Positions 15,592-24,404 of a stretch of 32,740 nucleotides of DNA are shown one piece after another. Within the stretch, counting starts at the first letter, position 1, and each line of letters begins with the position of its first letter. Below the pieces are notes generated by a model. The model was not told where the DNA came from and did no database searches. It was given only the letters and a program-made list of their open reading frames with translations. The position numbers were made by a program, and so were the translations under genes. The stretch comes from Rhodospirillales bacterium (GTDB lineage: Bacteria; Pseudomonadota; Alphaproteobacteria; Acetobacterales; Acetobacteraceae), in the NCBI GenBank assembly GCA_018971565.1, contig JAGXAO010000013.1, forward strand, positions 1-32,740. The letters run 5' to 3'.

Positions 15592-16323
15592 CTATTCCAG
15601 ACGCGGGTCAGCCACGCGCGCCAGGGTAAGCACATCTACCTGTGCCGCCCCACCCTCGCGCAGAGCAACGGCGCATTGGTTTGCGGTGGCGCCGGTTGTC
15701 ATCACATCGTCGATGAGCAGCACGCGCTTGCCTGCCACATCAGCGCCTCTCCTCAGCGATATGGCATCCGCAAGCTCATCCCGGCGCTCCGCGGCATTCA
15801 AACCTTCCAACTTCCGGGTTGCCCGCCAGCGTCGCAGAACATCCAGCCCCAACGGCCGGCCGGTAAGCCGCGCAAGTGCTATGGCCAGCACAGCCGCCTG
15901 ATTGTAGCGGCGTTGGCGCAGCCGGGCGGCGTGCAGCGGCACAGGCACCAGCAGATTTGCCGCTTGCAGCATCGCCTCGCCAGGCCGCCGCATAAGCCGC
16001 GCCAAGCCAGAGGCTGCTTCACTCTGGTCGCCATATTTCAACGGCAGGATCATTTTTTTGGCCGTCTCGTCATAGCGCAGCGCGGCGCGCGCCATCTCAA
16101 AAGCAGGGGAAAATGCCTCGCAGGCAGCGCATATATGGGTCTTGGCGCCGTCCATCACGAAAGGCAGCGGCACGCCGCAGCAATCGCATAAAGGGGCAGT
16201 AACGAAATTCGCGGTGCTGAAGCATTTCAGGCAAAGCTGCCCATCCGTCTGAACCGCCTCGCCGCAAGCGAGACAGGAAGGCGGCAAAACGCTATCCAGA
16301 ACCCAGCGCAATAGGGGCTTCAT
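15592..16323 (-). CDS. ComF family phosphoribosyltransferase-fold protein, 243 aa
   Basis: A ComF/GntX family protein; members take part in natural-transformation DNA processing in some bacteria, and the biochemical role in alphaproteobacteria is unclear. The N-terminal zinc-finger cysteines are in SCLACG (Cys17, Cys20), CLKC (31, 34), CDCCGVPL (46-49) and CAAC (65, 68). Next come LVPVPLHAARLRQRRYNQAAVLA (about 125-148) and the PRPP-binding loop VLLIDDVMTTGATA (201-214). The ATG at 16323 is used because the family start MKPLLRWVLDSVLPPSCLAC begins there. It directly abuts the GTG of the divergent methyltransferase, so its ribosome-binding region lies inside that gene; no strong site is seen. 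It is the first gene of the comF-grxC-DUF1178-hpnK unit. Confidence 0.92.
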   Translation of the reverse strand: MKPLLRWVLDSVLPPSCLACGEAVQTDGQLCLKCFSTANFVTAPLCDCCGVPLPFVMDGAKTHICAACEAFSPAFEMARAALRYDETAKKMILPLKYGDQSEAASGLARLMRRPGEAMLQAANLLVPVPLHAARLRQRRYNQAAVLAIALARLTGRPLGLDVLRRWRATRKLEGLNAAERRDELADAISLRRGADVAGKRVLLIDDVMTTGATANQCAVALREGGAAQVDVLTLARVADPRLE

Positions 16324-17100
16324 GTGCAGAGAATCTTTGACTTTGACGCAATGGTGAAACACCGGAACAGGGCGGCGCGGCGGCTTGCCTCCGTACAGTC
16401 CATTCTGGAAGATCTGGCCGAACGCCTGCTGGACCGGCTGGATGATACCACGCGCCCATTTTCCCGCGCGTTGGATTTTGGCGGGCGCGGCGCTGTAGCC
16501 CCGGCACTCGCCGCGCGCGGCATGCTGGTGGATAGTGCAGATTTCTCCCCCGCCATGGCGGCACAGGCCGGCGGCTGCCCCATCACCCTGCCTGGCACGG
16601 CTGATTTCAGCTTGCCACCGGAAACATACGACGTAATCCTGGCACCCTTTTCACTGCATTTTCTGGATGATTTACCCGGCGCGCTCATCCAGCTTCGCCG
16701 CGCCCTTAAGCCGGGCGGGCTGCTGCTGGCCAGCCTGCCGGTGCTGGGCACATTGCATGAGCTGCGGCTTGCATTGCTGGAGGCGGAAGAACATCTCACA
16801 GGCAAGGTCAGCCCGCGCGTTTCGCCCTTTCCGGAGTTGCGGGATTGCGCCGGGCTGATGCAGCGCGCTGGCTTCGTCCACCCGGTGGCGGATCTTGAGG
16901 AGTTGAACTTCCTGTACGCCAGTCCCTTGGCCCTGCTGCATGAGCTGCGCGATGCCGGCGAGACAAACGCCCTAGCCGGGCGAAGCCGCAAAATCCCACC
17001 GCGCGCATTGTTCCCGGCCACCGTGGCGGCGCTGCCGCAAGTTGAAGGCCGCATGGCGGTAAAATTATGCATGGCGGTGCTCACCGGCTGGGCCTCATAA
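16324..17100 (+). CDS. SAM-dependent methyltransferase, BioC / NDUFAF5-like, 258 aa
   Basis: A class I methyltransferase related to BioC and to the mitochondrial complex I assembly factor NDUFAF5, which in alphaproteobacteria is often encoded next to comF. The N-terminal IFDFDAMVKHRNRAARRL is typical of this subgroup. A SAM-binding region follows (ALDFGGRGAVAPALAARG, 49-66), then DVILAPFSLHFLDDLPGALIQLRRALKPGGLLLASLPVLGTLHELR (about 102-147). The GTG start at 16324 is supported by AGGGG six bases upstream and by the family N-terminus. The 3' end overlaps the radC stop by 6 bases. The substrate is not determined: protein arginine hydroxylation/methylation as in NDUFAF5, or malonyl-ACP methylation, are both possible. 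Confidence 0.85.
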   Translation: MQRIFDFDAMVKHRNRAARRLASVQSILEDLAERLLDRLDDTTRPFSRALDFGGRGAVAPALAARGMLVDSADFSPAMAAQAGGCPITLPGTADFSLPPETYDVILAPFSLHFLDDLPGALIQLRRALKPGGLLLASLPVLGTLHELRLALLEAEEHLTGKVSPRVSPFPELRDCAGLMQRAGFVHPVADLEELNFLYASPLALLHELRDAGETNALAGRSRKIPPRALFPATVAALPQVEGRMAVKLCMAVLTGWAS

Positions 17101-17850
17101 CAAACCCGCCTTACGAAAACTCAACCAGCGGCCATTACCCACGATCACATGGTCGTGCAGCACCACGGCAAGCGCACTGGCGGCCTTTTTGATCTCCTGG
17201 GTCATCGCGATGTCTTCGTCAGAAGGCGAAGGGTCACCGCTGGGGTGGTTGTGGACCAGGATGATCGCGGTTGAATTCAGCTCCAGCGCCCGCTTTACCA
17301 CCTCGCGCGGGTAAACGGGCGTGTGGTTCACCGTGCCGGTGCCTTGCGGCATGTCCGCCAGCAGGCGGTTGCGATTATCCAGGAACAAAACCCTGAATTG
17401 TTCCACCTTTTCCCGCGCCAGCACGGCCTGCAGATATTCCATCAGCCTGTCCCAATTGCTGAGCACCGGGCGGTAGAGCACCTCGGCTTTCGCCAGGCGC
17501 TGCGACGCAGCCTGCACAAGCTTGAGGGCGGAAACCCCGGCCTCCCCCAGCCCCTCAACACCCAGCAGGTCTGGAACCGTAGCTGAAATGGCATTGGCAT
17601 AAGAGCCGAACTTGGCCAGCAGCGCCCGTGCGATGGGTTTGGTGTCCCGGCGGGGCAGCGCCAGAAACAAGGTCATCTCGATCAGTTCGTGGTCCGCCAG
17701 CGCCTCTGGGCCGCCTGCCAAAAACCGTGCACGGAGCCTCGCCCTGTGTCCATCCGTGCCAACACCCAACGGCGCCGGACGTATCTCCGGAGATGGAGCC
17801 TCGATCATCGAAAAATCGGCAAATCCGTGCTGCACTTGCGGCTTCCTCAT
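17095..17850 (-). CDS. radC: RadC family JAB/MPN-domain protein (DNA repair protein RadC), 251 aa
   Basis: The JAMM metal site is complete: HNHPSGDPSPSDED supplies His200, His202 and Asp213, with HDHVIVG further on. The N-terminal helix-hairpin-helix region reads GHRARLRARFL, then LADHELIEMTLFLALPRRDTKPIARALL and a LLGVEGLGEAGVSALK hairpin. The name is historical; no repair activity is firmly shown for the family. Start choice: ATG at 17850 gives MRKPQVQHGF. A GTG at 17868 would add six residues, and neither has a strong ribosome-binding site. The stop overlaps the methyltransferase tail. Upstream lies an AT-rich region with two inverted repeats. Confidence 0.9.
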   Translation of the reverse strand: MRKPQVQHGFADFSMIEAPSPEIRPAPLGVGTDGHRARLRARFLAGGPEALADHELIEMTLFLALPRRDTKPIARALLAKFGSYANAISATVPDLLGVEGLGEAGVSALKLVQAASQRLAKAEVLYRPVLSNWDRLMEYLQAVLAREKVEQFRVLFLDNRNRLLADMPQGTGTVNHTPVYPREVVKRALELNSTAIILVHNHPSGDPSPSDEDIAMTQEIKKAASALAVVLHDHVIVGNGRWLSFRKAGLL

Positions 17851-17858
17851 GAAACCGC

Positions 17859-17898
17859 AAGTTGCCACAACTTTAAATAATTACAAAACCTTATTTAA
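17859..17898. repeat. Two inverted repeats in the radC leader
   Basis: AAGTTG-CCA-CAACTT (17859-17873) is a perfect 6-bp palindrome, and TTAAATAA (17873-17880) pairs exactly with TTATTTAA (17891-17898). Both lie between the end of the efflux pump gene and radC. The stretch is unusually AT-rich for the window, so it probably holds the radC promoter. No T-run makes either a good terminator, and no LexA-type GTTC repeat is present. Confidence 0.4.
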
Positions 17899-17921
17899 TG
17901 TTTCATGGTTGCAGGCGCCGG

Positions 17922-20900
17922 TTAAGCGGCGGGGTGCGCCGTTTCATGCCGATGGGGTGCGGCCAGAAGCATATAAACCGCTGGAACAACAAACAAAGTG
18001 AACAACGTGCCAATGGAAAGCCCGCCAGCGATAACCATGCCCATGGCATAGCGCGAGGCCGCCCCCGCGCCGTTGGCGATGATAAGCGGCAGCACGCCAA
18101 CCACCATGGCCGCCGTCGTCATCAAAATCGGCCGCAACCTTATATTGGCGGCATATTCAATAGCCTGGCGCTTGCCCATGCCGCGCAACCGCGCCTCGTT
18201 GGCCACCTCGGTCATCAAGATGCCGTGTTTGGAAACAAGACCCATCAGCGTCACCAGCCCCACCTCGGTATAGATATTCAGGCTCAACCCGCCGATGCCG
18301 ATGTAAATGAAGGTCAACGCCCCGGCGATCGACATCGGCACCGAAACGAGGATGATGAGCGGGTCTCGGAACGAATTGAACAATGCCGCCAGCGCCAGAA
18401 AGATGATAATGAGCGCGAAAATGAAGGTGAATATGAAGGCGCTGCTGGTTTGCACATATTGGCGGGTCAACCCGCCATAATCGATCGTATCTTCTGGCGG
18501 CAGAATCTGTTTCGCCAGCGTTTGCAGCGTGTTCAGCGCATCCGCCTCGGCCACGCCCGGCGCCACCACCCCGCCCAGTGTTGCGGAATTCTGTTGCTGA
18601 AAATGATTGATCGTTTCCGGAATCACGTTGTTCTGGATCGTTGCGATGGCCGAGAGCGGCACGTTGATGCCGTTTGAGGACAGCACATAGTAATTGTTCA
18701 GGTCCGAAACATTCAGCCGCGCGCTGCGTTGTGTTTGTGGAATTACTTTGTAGGAGCGGCCGTCGAGATCGAAATAATTCACATAGCCGCCGCCCAGCGC
18801 CTGGCCCAGGGCCGCGCCAATCTGGCTCATGTTCAAGCCCAATGCCGCCGCCTTGTCACGGTCGATCACCACGGTTGACTGCGGCTGGTCGATCTTCAGG
18901 TCACTTTGCAGGAAGATAAATTTCCCGCTGGCCAGCGCCGCTTGCAGAAGCTTCTGCGCGTAAGGGTAAAGCACCTGGAAATCGCTGGTGGTTTTAATAA
19001 CGAACTGCACCGGCAAGCCGGAAGAGCCGGGCAGCGGCGGCAGCGGAAAAGCCGCCACCTGCTGGCCGGCATCCACCTTATAGGCCTGGTTCTGCATCAA
19101 CGTTTGCAGCAAGGCGGCGGGGCGGCGCTGCCCCCAGGGCTTCAGCACCGCGCCGAGAATATTGGTGCCTGGCACATCAATCTGGAAGGTGTGGTCAACA
19201 TCCGGATATTTCAGCATCGAGCCGTTGAGATACGAATCCCACATCGCCCGCTGGCCGATCGTCGCATCAGGCGCCGAGGTGCTGGCAAACAGCACCACAC
19301 CCTGGTCTTCCGCCGGGGCCAGCTCGCTTTTCGAGCCCGCCGCCAGGAAATAGATGCTGGTGAGGATGATGACAGCGAACAGCAGCGTCACCGGCAGCGT
19401 ATCAAGGCTGGCATGCAGCAGCCTCGTGTAAACGCGATGGATACGGTCGAAGGCGGCATCGATGAAGTTGATAAGCCGGCCTTCCCAGTTCGGCTGCTCC
19501 CGGTCCACATGCTTCAGAAAGCGTGAGCTGAGCATGGGCGTCAGCGTCAGCGCCACGACGGCGGAAATGGTAACAGAACCCGCCAGCGTGAGCGCAAATT
19601 CGGTGAACAGCGCGCCGGTGAGGCCAGACTGAAACGCGATCGGCACATAAACCGCAATCAGCACAACCGTCATCGCCACGATCGGCCCGGCCAGCTCCGC
19701 CGCCGCCGCCCTTGCCGCCACCAGCGGACTTTCGCCAAGGTCAAGATGCCGGTTGACGTTCTCCACCACGATGATCGCGTCATCCACCACCAGCCCGATA
19801 GCCAGCACCAGCGCCAGCAGGGTGAGCAGGTTGATGGAGAAACCGAACACCGCCATCATCGCGAAGGCGCCGATGAGCGAGAGCGGGATCGCCACCACGG
19901 GGATGAGCACCGAGCGCGGCGAGCCGAGGAACGCGAACACCACCAACGTCACGATCAGCAGCGCCTCCACCAGCGAGGCTACCACTTCATGGATTGAGGC
20001 GTTCACGAACACGGTCGAATCATAAACGATCTGGCCGGTGAGCCCGCTGGGCAGATTAGCCTGAATCCCCGGCATCACCTTGCGCACACCAGAGATCACG
20101 TTCAGCAGATTGGCCTCCGGCGCCACCTTGATGCCGATATAAACACCCGGCTTGTTATCGAAGGTCACATGCTGGTCGTAGGTGTCGGCCCCCAGCGTTA
20201 CGGTGGCGACATCGCGCAGCCGGATGATCGTGTTGTTCTGCTGCTTGATGATCAGCTGGCTGAACTGCTCCGGCGTGTGCAGCCCGGTGGAGGCATCCAG
20301 CGTCACCTGGGTCATGGTGCCCTTGGTGTTGCCAAGGGCGGAGATGAAGTCATTCGCCGCCAGCGCGTTCCACACATCGGTTGCCGTCAGCCCAAAGGCC
20401 GCCAGCTTCTGCGGGTTCAACCAGATGCGCATGGCGTAATCCTCGCCGCCGAGGATCTCCGCCGTCTGCACACCATTCACCGCCTGCAATTGCGGCTGCA
20501 CCACGCGGGTTATGTAGTCGGTAATCTGGTTGGCATTGAGCTCGGCGCTGCGGAAGCCGATATACATGGCATCCACCTCCTGGCCGATAGCCAGGGTGAT
20601 CACCGGCTGCTCGGTGCCGGTGGGCAGTTGGTTCAGCACGGAATTAACCTGTGCCTGAACCTCGGTGAGTGCTGAATCCGGGTTATGGTTCAACACCAGA
20701 TTGATGATGATGGTGGAAACACTCGTCTGGCTGGACGAGGTCATGTAATCAATCCCGTTCACCTGCGCCACGGCATTTTCCAGCGGCGTGGTCACAAACC
20801 CGGCAATGGTATCGGGCGAGGCACCTGGGTAGGTGGTGGTGATGGTAATTGTCGCGTTCTCGGTCTCGGGGAATTGCTGCACCGGCAGCGTGCCCACGGC

Positions 20901-20984
20901 CCGCAGGCCCATCACCAAAATCAGCACCGACACGGCAATGGAAAGTACCGGCCGGGCAATAAAGAGGTCCGTGAATCGTTTCAT
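17922..20984 (-). CDS. RND multidrug efflux pump, inner-membrane permease (HAE1 family), 1020 aa
   Basis: The proton-driven inner-membrane part of a tripartite AcrB/MexB-type system, full length for the family. Signature residues are visible: the first helix after MKRFTDLFIARPVLSIAVSVLILVMG, the TM4 proton-relay pair in AIGLVVDDAIIVVENVNRH (Asp401, Asp402), and the TM10 lysine in GLVSKHGILMTEVANEARLRGM. Two large periplasmic loops lie between TM1-TM2 and TM7-TM8. The gene begins 8 bases after the adaptor stop, so adaptor, pump and channel form one operon. Substrate cannot be told from sequence; it lacks the charged motifs of heavy-metal (HME) pumps and follows the drug-type (HAE1) pattern. 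The end runs toward radC with no clear terminator. Confidence 0.95.
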   Translation of the reverse strand: MKRFTDLFIARPVLSIAVSVLILVMGLRAVGTLPVQQFPETENATITITTTYPGASPDTIAGFVTTPLENAVAQVNGIDYMTSSSQTSVSTIIINLVLNHNPDSALTEVQAQVNSVLNQLPTGTEQPVITLAIGQEVDAMYIGFRSAELNANQITDYITRVVQPQLQAVNGVQTAEILGGEDYAMRIWLNPQKLAAFGLTATDVWNALAANDFISALGNTKGTMTQVTLDASTGLHTPEQFSQLIIKQQNNTIIRLRDVATVTLGADTYDQHVTFDNKPGVYIGIKVAPEANLLNVISGVRKVMPGIQANLPSGLTGQIVYDSTVFVNASIHEVVASLVEALLIVTLVVFAFLGSPRSVLIPVVAIPLSLIGAFAMMAVFGFSINLLTLLALVLAIGLVVDDAIIVVENVNRHLDLGESPLVAARAAAAELAGPIVAMTVVLIAVYVPIAFQSGLTGALFTEFALTLAGSVTISAVVALTLTPMLSSRFLKHVDREQPNWEGRLINFIDAAFDRIHRVYTRLLHASLDTLPVTLLFAVIILTSIYFLAAGSKSELAPAEDQGVVLFASTSAPDATIGQRAMWDSYLNGSMLKYPDVDHTFQIDVPGTNILGAVLKPWGQRRPAALLQTLMQNQAYKVDAGQQVAAFPLPPLPGSSGLPVQFVIKTTSDFQVLYPYAQKLLQAALASGKFIFLQSDLKIDQPQSTVVIDRDKAAALGLNMSQIGAALGQALGGGYVNYFDLDGRSYKVIPQTQRSARLNVSDLNNYYVLSSNGINVPLSAIATIQNNVIPETINHFQQQNSATLGGVVAPGVAEADALNTLQTLAKQILPPEDTIDYGGLTRQYVQTSSAFIFTFIFALIIIFLALAALFNSFRDPLIILVSVPMSIAGALTFIYIGIGGLSLNIYTEVGLVTLMGLVSKHGILMTEVANEARLRGMGKRQAIEYAANIRLRPILMTTAAMVVGVLPLIIANGAGAASRYAMGMVIAGGLSIGTLFTLFVVPAVYMLLAAPHRHETAHPAA

Positions 20985-20991
20985 GGCCGCT

Positions 20992-22137
20992 TCACTCGTT
21001 CGGCGGATTCGGGTTGGGGTCGTTGCTGGGCTGGATGGTGTTGTTCACTGTTATAAGCGAACCGTTATGCAGTTTCACCTGCCCTGCGGTCACCACCTCA
21101 TCGCCCGGCTGCACGCCGGAGAGCACCTGCACCTGGTCGCCGCGCGTCGCCCCCAACGTTACGAAGACCTGAGACGCCACGAGATCCGCATGGCCCTGCG
21201 CGTCAGTGCCGTGCTTCACGATATAAACAGTGTCGCCGTAGGAGCTGTAGGCAATGGCGGTTTGTGGCAGTGTCACGGTATTTTGCGCGGCACCCACCTC
21301 CACCGAAACCGAAGCAAACATGCCGGGGCGCAGGCGCAACGCGCCATTTTCCAGCACAGCCCGCACGGCGAGAGAACGCGTGGCGGCATCAACCGTGGCG
21401 CCGATGGCGACAATCTTGGCCTTATATGTCTGGCCGGGATAGGCATCGAGACTCGCATCCACCACCTGCCCTACTTGCAGGCGCGCGATCTCCTGCTGGG
21501 GCAGGTAGAAATCCACAAATAGCGGGTCGAGCTGCTCCAGCGTTACAATCGCCGTACCAGGCTGGAGATATTGCCCCAGATCCACCTGCCTAATACCTAA
21601 CCGGCCATCAAACGGCGCCCGCACAATCTTCTCCGCCATCGTCGCCTGCTGGGCGGCCACCTGGGCATTGGCGGCGGCAAGGTTGGCGCTGTCCGTATCA
21701 AGCTGCGCCTTGGCGATGGCGTTTGCCATGAACTGCTTCTGGTCACGCGCATAGGTAATCGCGTCCAGCCGGGCCTGGGCCTGCAACTGCGCCAGCACGG
21801 CAGGGTCGTTGTTTGGGCGCAGCGTCAGCAGCACATCGCCCTTCTGCACGTCCTCGCCGGAATGGAAATTGATCGTATCAACAATACCCCCCACCTCGGC
21901 CGAGAGCGAAGCACCGTTAATGGCCGTTAACGTGCCGACTGATTGCACGGAAGGCTGCCATGGCGTCTCCTGCGCCTCGATGGTGGCAACCGTCTGGACC
22001 TGATTGGCGAACCCTTTCAGGAATTTCGCGATAAAGATGCCTCGCAGAAATCCCCAGCCGAACACCAGCCCGAAGATCACCGCCACAATCAGCAGCATGA
22101 TCGTCATCCGCTTCGCCGTCTTGTGCGATTGGCTCAT
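20992..22137 (-). CDS. RND efflux periplasmic adaptor subunit (membrane fusion protein), 381 aa
   Basis: Links pump to outer-membrane channel. There is an N-terminal membrane anchor (about residues 11-33, MTIMLLIVAVIFGLVFGWGFL). Next is a lipoyl-like half motif LSAEVGGIVDTINFHSGEDVQKGDVLLTL and a rather short alpha-helical hairpin (LQAQARLDAITYARDQKQFMANAIAKAQLDTDSANLAAANAQVAAQQA). The second lipoyl half is KIVRAPFDGRLGIRQVDLGQYLQPGTAIVTL, followed by a beta-barrel domain with PLFVDFYLPQQEIARLQVGQ. The lack of a lipobox means it is anchored by the helix rather than by lipid. GAGG lies 9 bases before the ATG. It begins 10 bases after the outer membrane gene. Confidence 0.94.
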   Translation of the reverse strand: MSQSHKTAKRMTIMLLIVAVIFGLVFGWGFLRGIFIAKFLKGFANQVQTVATIEAQETPWQPSVQSVGTLTAINGASLSAEVGGIVDTINFHSGEDVQKGDVLLTLRPNNDPAVLAQLQAQARLDAITYARDQKQFMANAIAKAQLDTDSANLAAANAQVAAQQATMAEKIVRAPFDGRLGIRQVDLGQYLQPGTAIVTLEQLDPLFVDFYLPQQEIARLQVGQVVDASLDAYPGQTYKAKIVAIGATVDAATRSLAVRAVLENGALRLRPGMFASVSVEVGAAQNTVTLPQTAIAYSSYGDTVYIVKHGTDAQGHADLVASQVFVTLGATRGDQVQVLSGVQPGDEVVTAGQVKLHNGSLITVNNTIQPSNDPNPNPPNE

Positions 22138-22147
22138 TGTCCGGTCC

Positions 22148-23650
22148 TCATGGAATCATCCCGCAGCATTGCACCGTAACATCCTGCCGGTGCCACCAGC
22201 CTCCGCCAAGCGCCTGATACAGCGCCGCGGTATCCGAAAGCCGTGCCGCCCGCGCCTTTACCTTGGCCACCAGCGCGTTCTGGTACGTCACCTCCGCCGT
22301 CAGCACAGAGGAAAACGGCTGCCCGCCAAGTTTATATTGCGCCTGTGTTACCGTCAGGCTTTGCGCCGCAGCCGTCTCGGCTTCTTCTGCGGCAGCTAGA
22401 GTCTGCGCATCATACTGCAGCGCCGCCAATGCATCCGCCACGTTCTGAAACGCAGATATCACCGTGGACTGGTATTGCGCACCGGCCACCCGCAGCGCTG
22501 CGATGGCGGCTTTGCGCTGCGCCAGAAGCTGGCCGCCCTCAAAAATCGGCTGGGTGATGCCGGCCACCATATTCCACAGCAATGTCTGCGGCGTGAACAG
22601 CGTATCCGGCGTCAGCGACTCATGCCCGACTTCAGCGGTGAGCTTAATCTGCGGCAGCAAATTCGCATCCGCCACACCCACATTGGCCGAAGCCTCGTGC
22701 AGCTGCGCCGCCGCCGCCGCGATATCCGGCCTCTGCGCCACAATGGCCGATGGCAGGCTGATGGGAATATCCTGCGGCAGCGCCAAATCATCCAGCGTGA
22801 AGCTGCGCAGATGAAAATTCCCTGGGAATTGCCCGGCATAGGCGGCAAGCTGGTTCTGCGCCTGTGCAAGCTGGGATTCCAGCGGCGGCAATGCAGCCTC
22901 CTGCTGCGCCAATGTGGCTTGTTGCTGCAATACCTGCGCCTGCGCCACCCCGCCCAGGCTGGCTTGAGTTTGCAGGATGGAGAGCAACTGCTGTTCATCG
23001 GCTATAAGCGCCTGCGTCGCCTGAATCTGCGCGTTCAGCGAAGCCTCGTTTACCGCCGCGGTCACGATATTGGATGTCAGTGTGAGATAAGCTGCTTCCA
23101 GCTCCCAACGCTGATATTCAGACTGCGCCTCGATATTCTCGATCTGCCTGCGCTCGCCACCAAATACATCCAGTGAGTAGGAAACCGAAAGCGAGGCATT
23201 GTAGAGCGTATAGGCCGGGAGAGACGTTTCACCCGCGCTGCCATTTCCAAAGGCAGCCAGGCCGGCGCCGGAGCCTTTGTCCCGCTGCACGCCGAAACTA
23301 CCGGAAAGCGTGGGCAGCAAGCTGCCTTGCGCGGCGCGCACATTCTGCTCGGCCTCCAGCAAAGTATCCTGCGCCGCGGCCAGATTAGGGTTATTCTCGA
23401 ACGCCCCAGCAATCAACGCATCAAGCTGCGGAGACTGAAACAGGTGCCACCAATCGCCCGGAATATCCGCCCCCGGCACAAAATTTTGTGCCAGCCTTCC
23501 AGCTTTTACGGTAGATGACGGCAAGGGCTGGGGCGTCAACGTCACATTGGGTGCTGCGGGATGATGATAATCAGGCCCTACCGCACACCCCGCCAGGACG
23601 AACGATAAAGCCGCGAGGCAAACCCCATTTCGGAAACCAAGTGGTTTCAT
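22148..23650 (-). CDS. Outer membrane efflux lipoprotein (TolC/NodT family), 500 aa
   Basis: The outer-membrane channel of the efflux system. The signal peptide MKPLGFRNGVCLAALSFVLAGC ends in the lipobox LAGC with Cys22, followed by AVGPDYHHPAAP, the hallmark start of NodT-type factors. Two repeats of the OEP domain are seen, with helices such as LLEAEQNVRAAQGSLLPTLSGSFG and VADANLLPQIKLTAEVG. It is the first gene of the operon and is divergent from tetR. The start ATG at 23650 is fixed by the signal peptide. GAGGT sits unusually close (about 1 base) to the ATG, and a TTGACG/TAGCTG promoter candidate would place the transcript start almost at the ATG. Confidence 0.95.
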   Translation of the reverse strand: MKPLGFRNGVCLAALSFVLAGCAVGPDYHHPAAPNVTLTPQPLPSSTVKAGRLAQNFVPGADIPGDWWHLFQSPQLDALIAGAFENNPNLAAAQDTLLEAEQNVRAAQGSLLPTLSGSFGVQRDKGSGAGLAAFGNGSAGETSLPAYTLYNASLSVSYSLDVFGGERRQIENIEAQSEYQRWELEAAYLTLTSNIVTAAVNEASLNAQIQATQALIADEQQLLSILQTQASLGGVAQAQVLQQQATLAQQEAALPPLESQLAQAQNQLAAYAGQFPGNFHLRSFTLDDLALPQDIPISLPSAIVAQRPDIAAAAAQLHEASANVGVADANLLPQIKLTAEVGHESLTPDTLFTPQTLLWNMVAGITQPIFEGGQLLAQRKAAIAALRVAGAQYQSTVISAFQNVADALAALQYDAQTLAAAEEAETAAAQSLTVTQAQYKLGGQPFSSVLTAEVTYQNALVAKVKARAARLSDTAALYQALGGGWWHRQDVTVQCCGMIP

Positions 23651-23656
23651 ACCTCG

Positions 23657-23749
23657 CAGCTAAAGGCGTTTTTTCCATACGTCAAGATGCATTTTTCTTA
23701 CATCACCTGCATTTGAAAACTTGAGAGTTTACTTAGCGTGCAATATAAC
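23657..23749. promoter_or_regulatory. Divergent promoter/operator region of the efflux operon and tetR
   Basis: Rightward: TTGAGA (23721-23726), a 17-bp spacer and TATAAC (23744-23749), a good promoter for tetR with start point near 23756. Leftward: TTGACG (reverse of 23680-23685), 17 bp, then a weak TAGCTG (23657-23662). AAACT-N4-AGTTT (23717-23730) overlaps the tetR -35 and could be the repressor site. TGCATTT occurs twice as a direct repeat (23688-23694, 23708-23714), 20 bp apart, between the two promoters. Which element the TetR protein binds cannot be told from sequence. Confidence 0.55.
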
Positions 23750-23756
23750 GCTTTTT

Positions 23757-24404
23757 ATGGAGCCGGATGGTCACCCCTCCCCTGAGCCTAAAGCCGCGCC
23801 GGAGTTACCTCTCAACCCGCGCATGGAAAGCCTCGTCACCGCCGCTGAAACCGTCTTTCTATCAAAAGGCTACCATAACGCAACAATGTCGGACATCGCA
23901 CGCCAGGCCGGCATGTCCAAACGCACCGTCTACACGCTGGTGGAATCCAAGGTTGAATTATTCGCTGAGCTTCTGGCCCATCGCAAATCCAAAGTGCAGT
24001 TCCCCACCCCAGCGCCCGATGAGCCGGTTGAGGAAACGCTCTGCGTAAATCTGCTCTGCCTGGCGAAGTTTTTGCTGGACCCGGTGCAGATCGCCATCAG
24101 CCGTATGGTGATTACGGAATATGCGCATAACCCGGAATTCAGCAGCATCTTTCTTTCAAGCCGCTTACGTAAAGCGCATTCTCATCTTGAAAATTGCTTT
24201 TTGGAGCTTGCTCTCGCCCATGGCGCCACGCGCGAGCAAGCGCGCGAATCCGCCTCCATGTTGTTTGGCATGGCGCTGGGAGATTTTATTTTCAGCACAT
24301 TGTCGGGCTTTCGCGCCCTGCCCAGCTTAAAAACAGTTGAAGAACGAATTCGCGTCTCGGTTCGTATTTTTCTCGCCGGGTGCGCGGCAAAATACGGCTG
24401 TTAG
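23757..24404 (+). CDS. TetR/AcrR family transcriptional regulator, 215 aa
   Basis: Probable local repressor of the divergent efflux operon. The DNA-binding domain reads [51 protein letters not shown] (about 23-73), with the helix-turn-helix in [21 protein letters not shown]. The C-terminal ligand-binding domain is divergent and contains [23 protein letters not shown], as in AcrR-C members of the TetR_C_7 type. The ATG at 23757 has no ribosome-binding site. It sits about 7 bases after the -10 hexamer, so the mRNA may be leaderless. An in-frame TTG at 23721 would overlap the -35 and is rejected. The stop overlaps the moaA stop by 3 bases in the convergent arrangement (TTAG at 24401-24404). Confidence 0.9.
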   Translation: MEPDGHPSPEPKAAPELPLNPRMESLVTAAETVFLSKGYHNATMSDIARQAGMSKRTVYTLVESKVELFAELLAHRKSKVQFPTPAPDEPVEETLCVNLLCLAKFLLDPVQIAISRMVITEYAHNPEFSSIFLSSRLRKAHSHLENCFLELALAHGATREQARESASMLFGMALGDFIFSTLSGFRALPSLKTVEERIRVSVRIFLAGCAAKYGC

